This document shows positions 14,960 through 15,124 of a stretch of DNA of 15,124 nucleotides, one piece after another. How positions within the stretch are numbered: position 1 is the stretch's first letter; every line of letters starts with the position of its first letter. This stretch comes from Acholeplasmataceae bacterium (GTDB lineage Bacteria > Bacillota_I > Bacilli_A > Acholeplasmatales > Acholeplasmataceae): NCBI GenBank assembly GCA_012520715.1, contig JAAYNT010000066.1:1-15124 (forward strand). Direction: 5' to 3'. The position numbers and the translations under genes were made by a program. The notes beneath the pieces are model-generated. The model ran no database searches, was not told where the DNA came from, and saw nothing but the letters and a program-made list of their open reading frames with translations.

Positions 14960-15124
14960 TTATAAAAGAAATAACAACAAACTACCAACACCAAATGATA
15001 ATAAGTTGGCGACAAATGAATATAGATAAATTTGCCAGATACCACGTGATTTGGCTTTTAATTCGTTCCCAAATGCGATATGATAAGTTACCGATTCTAG
15101 AATAAAAATTAAAACTTCTAAAAA
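14960..15124 (-). CDS. C-terminal end of a membrane protein, runs off the window
   Basis: The minus strand from the window edge to a TAA at 14960-14962 is open for 54 codons. It reads FLEVLIFILESVTYHIAFGN, then ELKAKSRGIWQIYLYSFVAN, then LLSFGVGSLLLFLL. Two hydrophobic segments are separated by a short basic loop (ELKAKSR), as in the last two helices of a polytopic membrane protein. I do not recognise the family. The start lies outside the window. No hairpin terminator is seen between its stop and the rnpB promoter, so some read-through into rnpB is possible. Confidence 0.7.
   Translation of the reverse strand, partial: FLEVLIFILESVTYHIAFGNELKAKSRGIWQIYLYSFVANLLSFGVGSLLLFLL

Noticed and set aside
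1..15124. CRISPR arrays, tRNA genes, insertion sequences
   Set aside because: No regularly spaced repeats, no cloverleaf with a TTC-loop signature, and no transposase or terminal inverted repeats were found on reading both strands.

Overview
The window looks like a chromosomal segment from a very AT-rich, low-GC Gram-positive relative, most likely a Mollicutes-type or Izemoplasma/Acholeplasma-like bacterium. The lineage is an inference from base composition and protein style; no 16S gene is present. The code is standard. hemW ends in a TGA that overlaps the ATG of xerD, and tryptophans, including the WW in the GH3 active-site motif, are written TGG. Mycoplasma/Spiroplasma-type UGA=Trp recoding is therefore excluded.

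Region 1-936 carries no convincing gene but holds a near-exact Firmicutes-type dif site at 539-566 (25 of 28 positions match the B. subtilis dif as I recall it). The left end is therefore probably the replication terminus. Most genes to its right are on the minus strand, co-oriented with a fork moving towards dif. Then comes a tight minus-strand operon, lepA - hemW - xerD - unknown membrane-anchored coiled-coil gene (5891 down to about 1000), closed by a hairpin terminator at 937-972. The dif recombinase gene thus lies about 1.5 kb from its presumed target. The last gene has a damaged acidic tail: an in-frame TAA followed by a frameshift.

A plus-strand lipoprotein (6113-7081) has two FMN-binding-like repeats, each ending in an ApbE-type flavinylation motif (DxxAGVT). 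It has its own strong promoter and a terminator. On the minus strand follow a large GH3 glycosidase with permuted domain order and no signal peptide (7152-10025), and a CNNM/CBS/CorC ion-transport protein (10160-11485) preceded by a coupled 20-codon reading frame.

Divergent from the CNNM gene, a promoter, a yybP-ykoY (Mn2+) riboswitch and an intrinsic terminator precede a P2A-type Ca2+/Mn2+ ATPase. This gene is split by one in-frame TAA (13864-13866) just before transmembrane helix M5; the remaining 226 codons, with conserved cation-site residues, stay open. The ATPase and the CNNM protein form a plausible divalent-cation efflux and homeostasis locus. RNase P RNA (rnpB, minus, 14568-14912) follows with a clear promoter, and then the 3' end of a membrane-protein gene that runs off the window.
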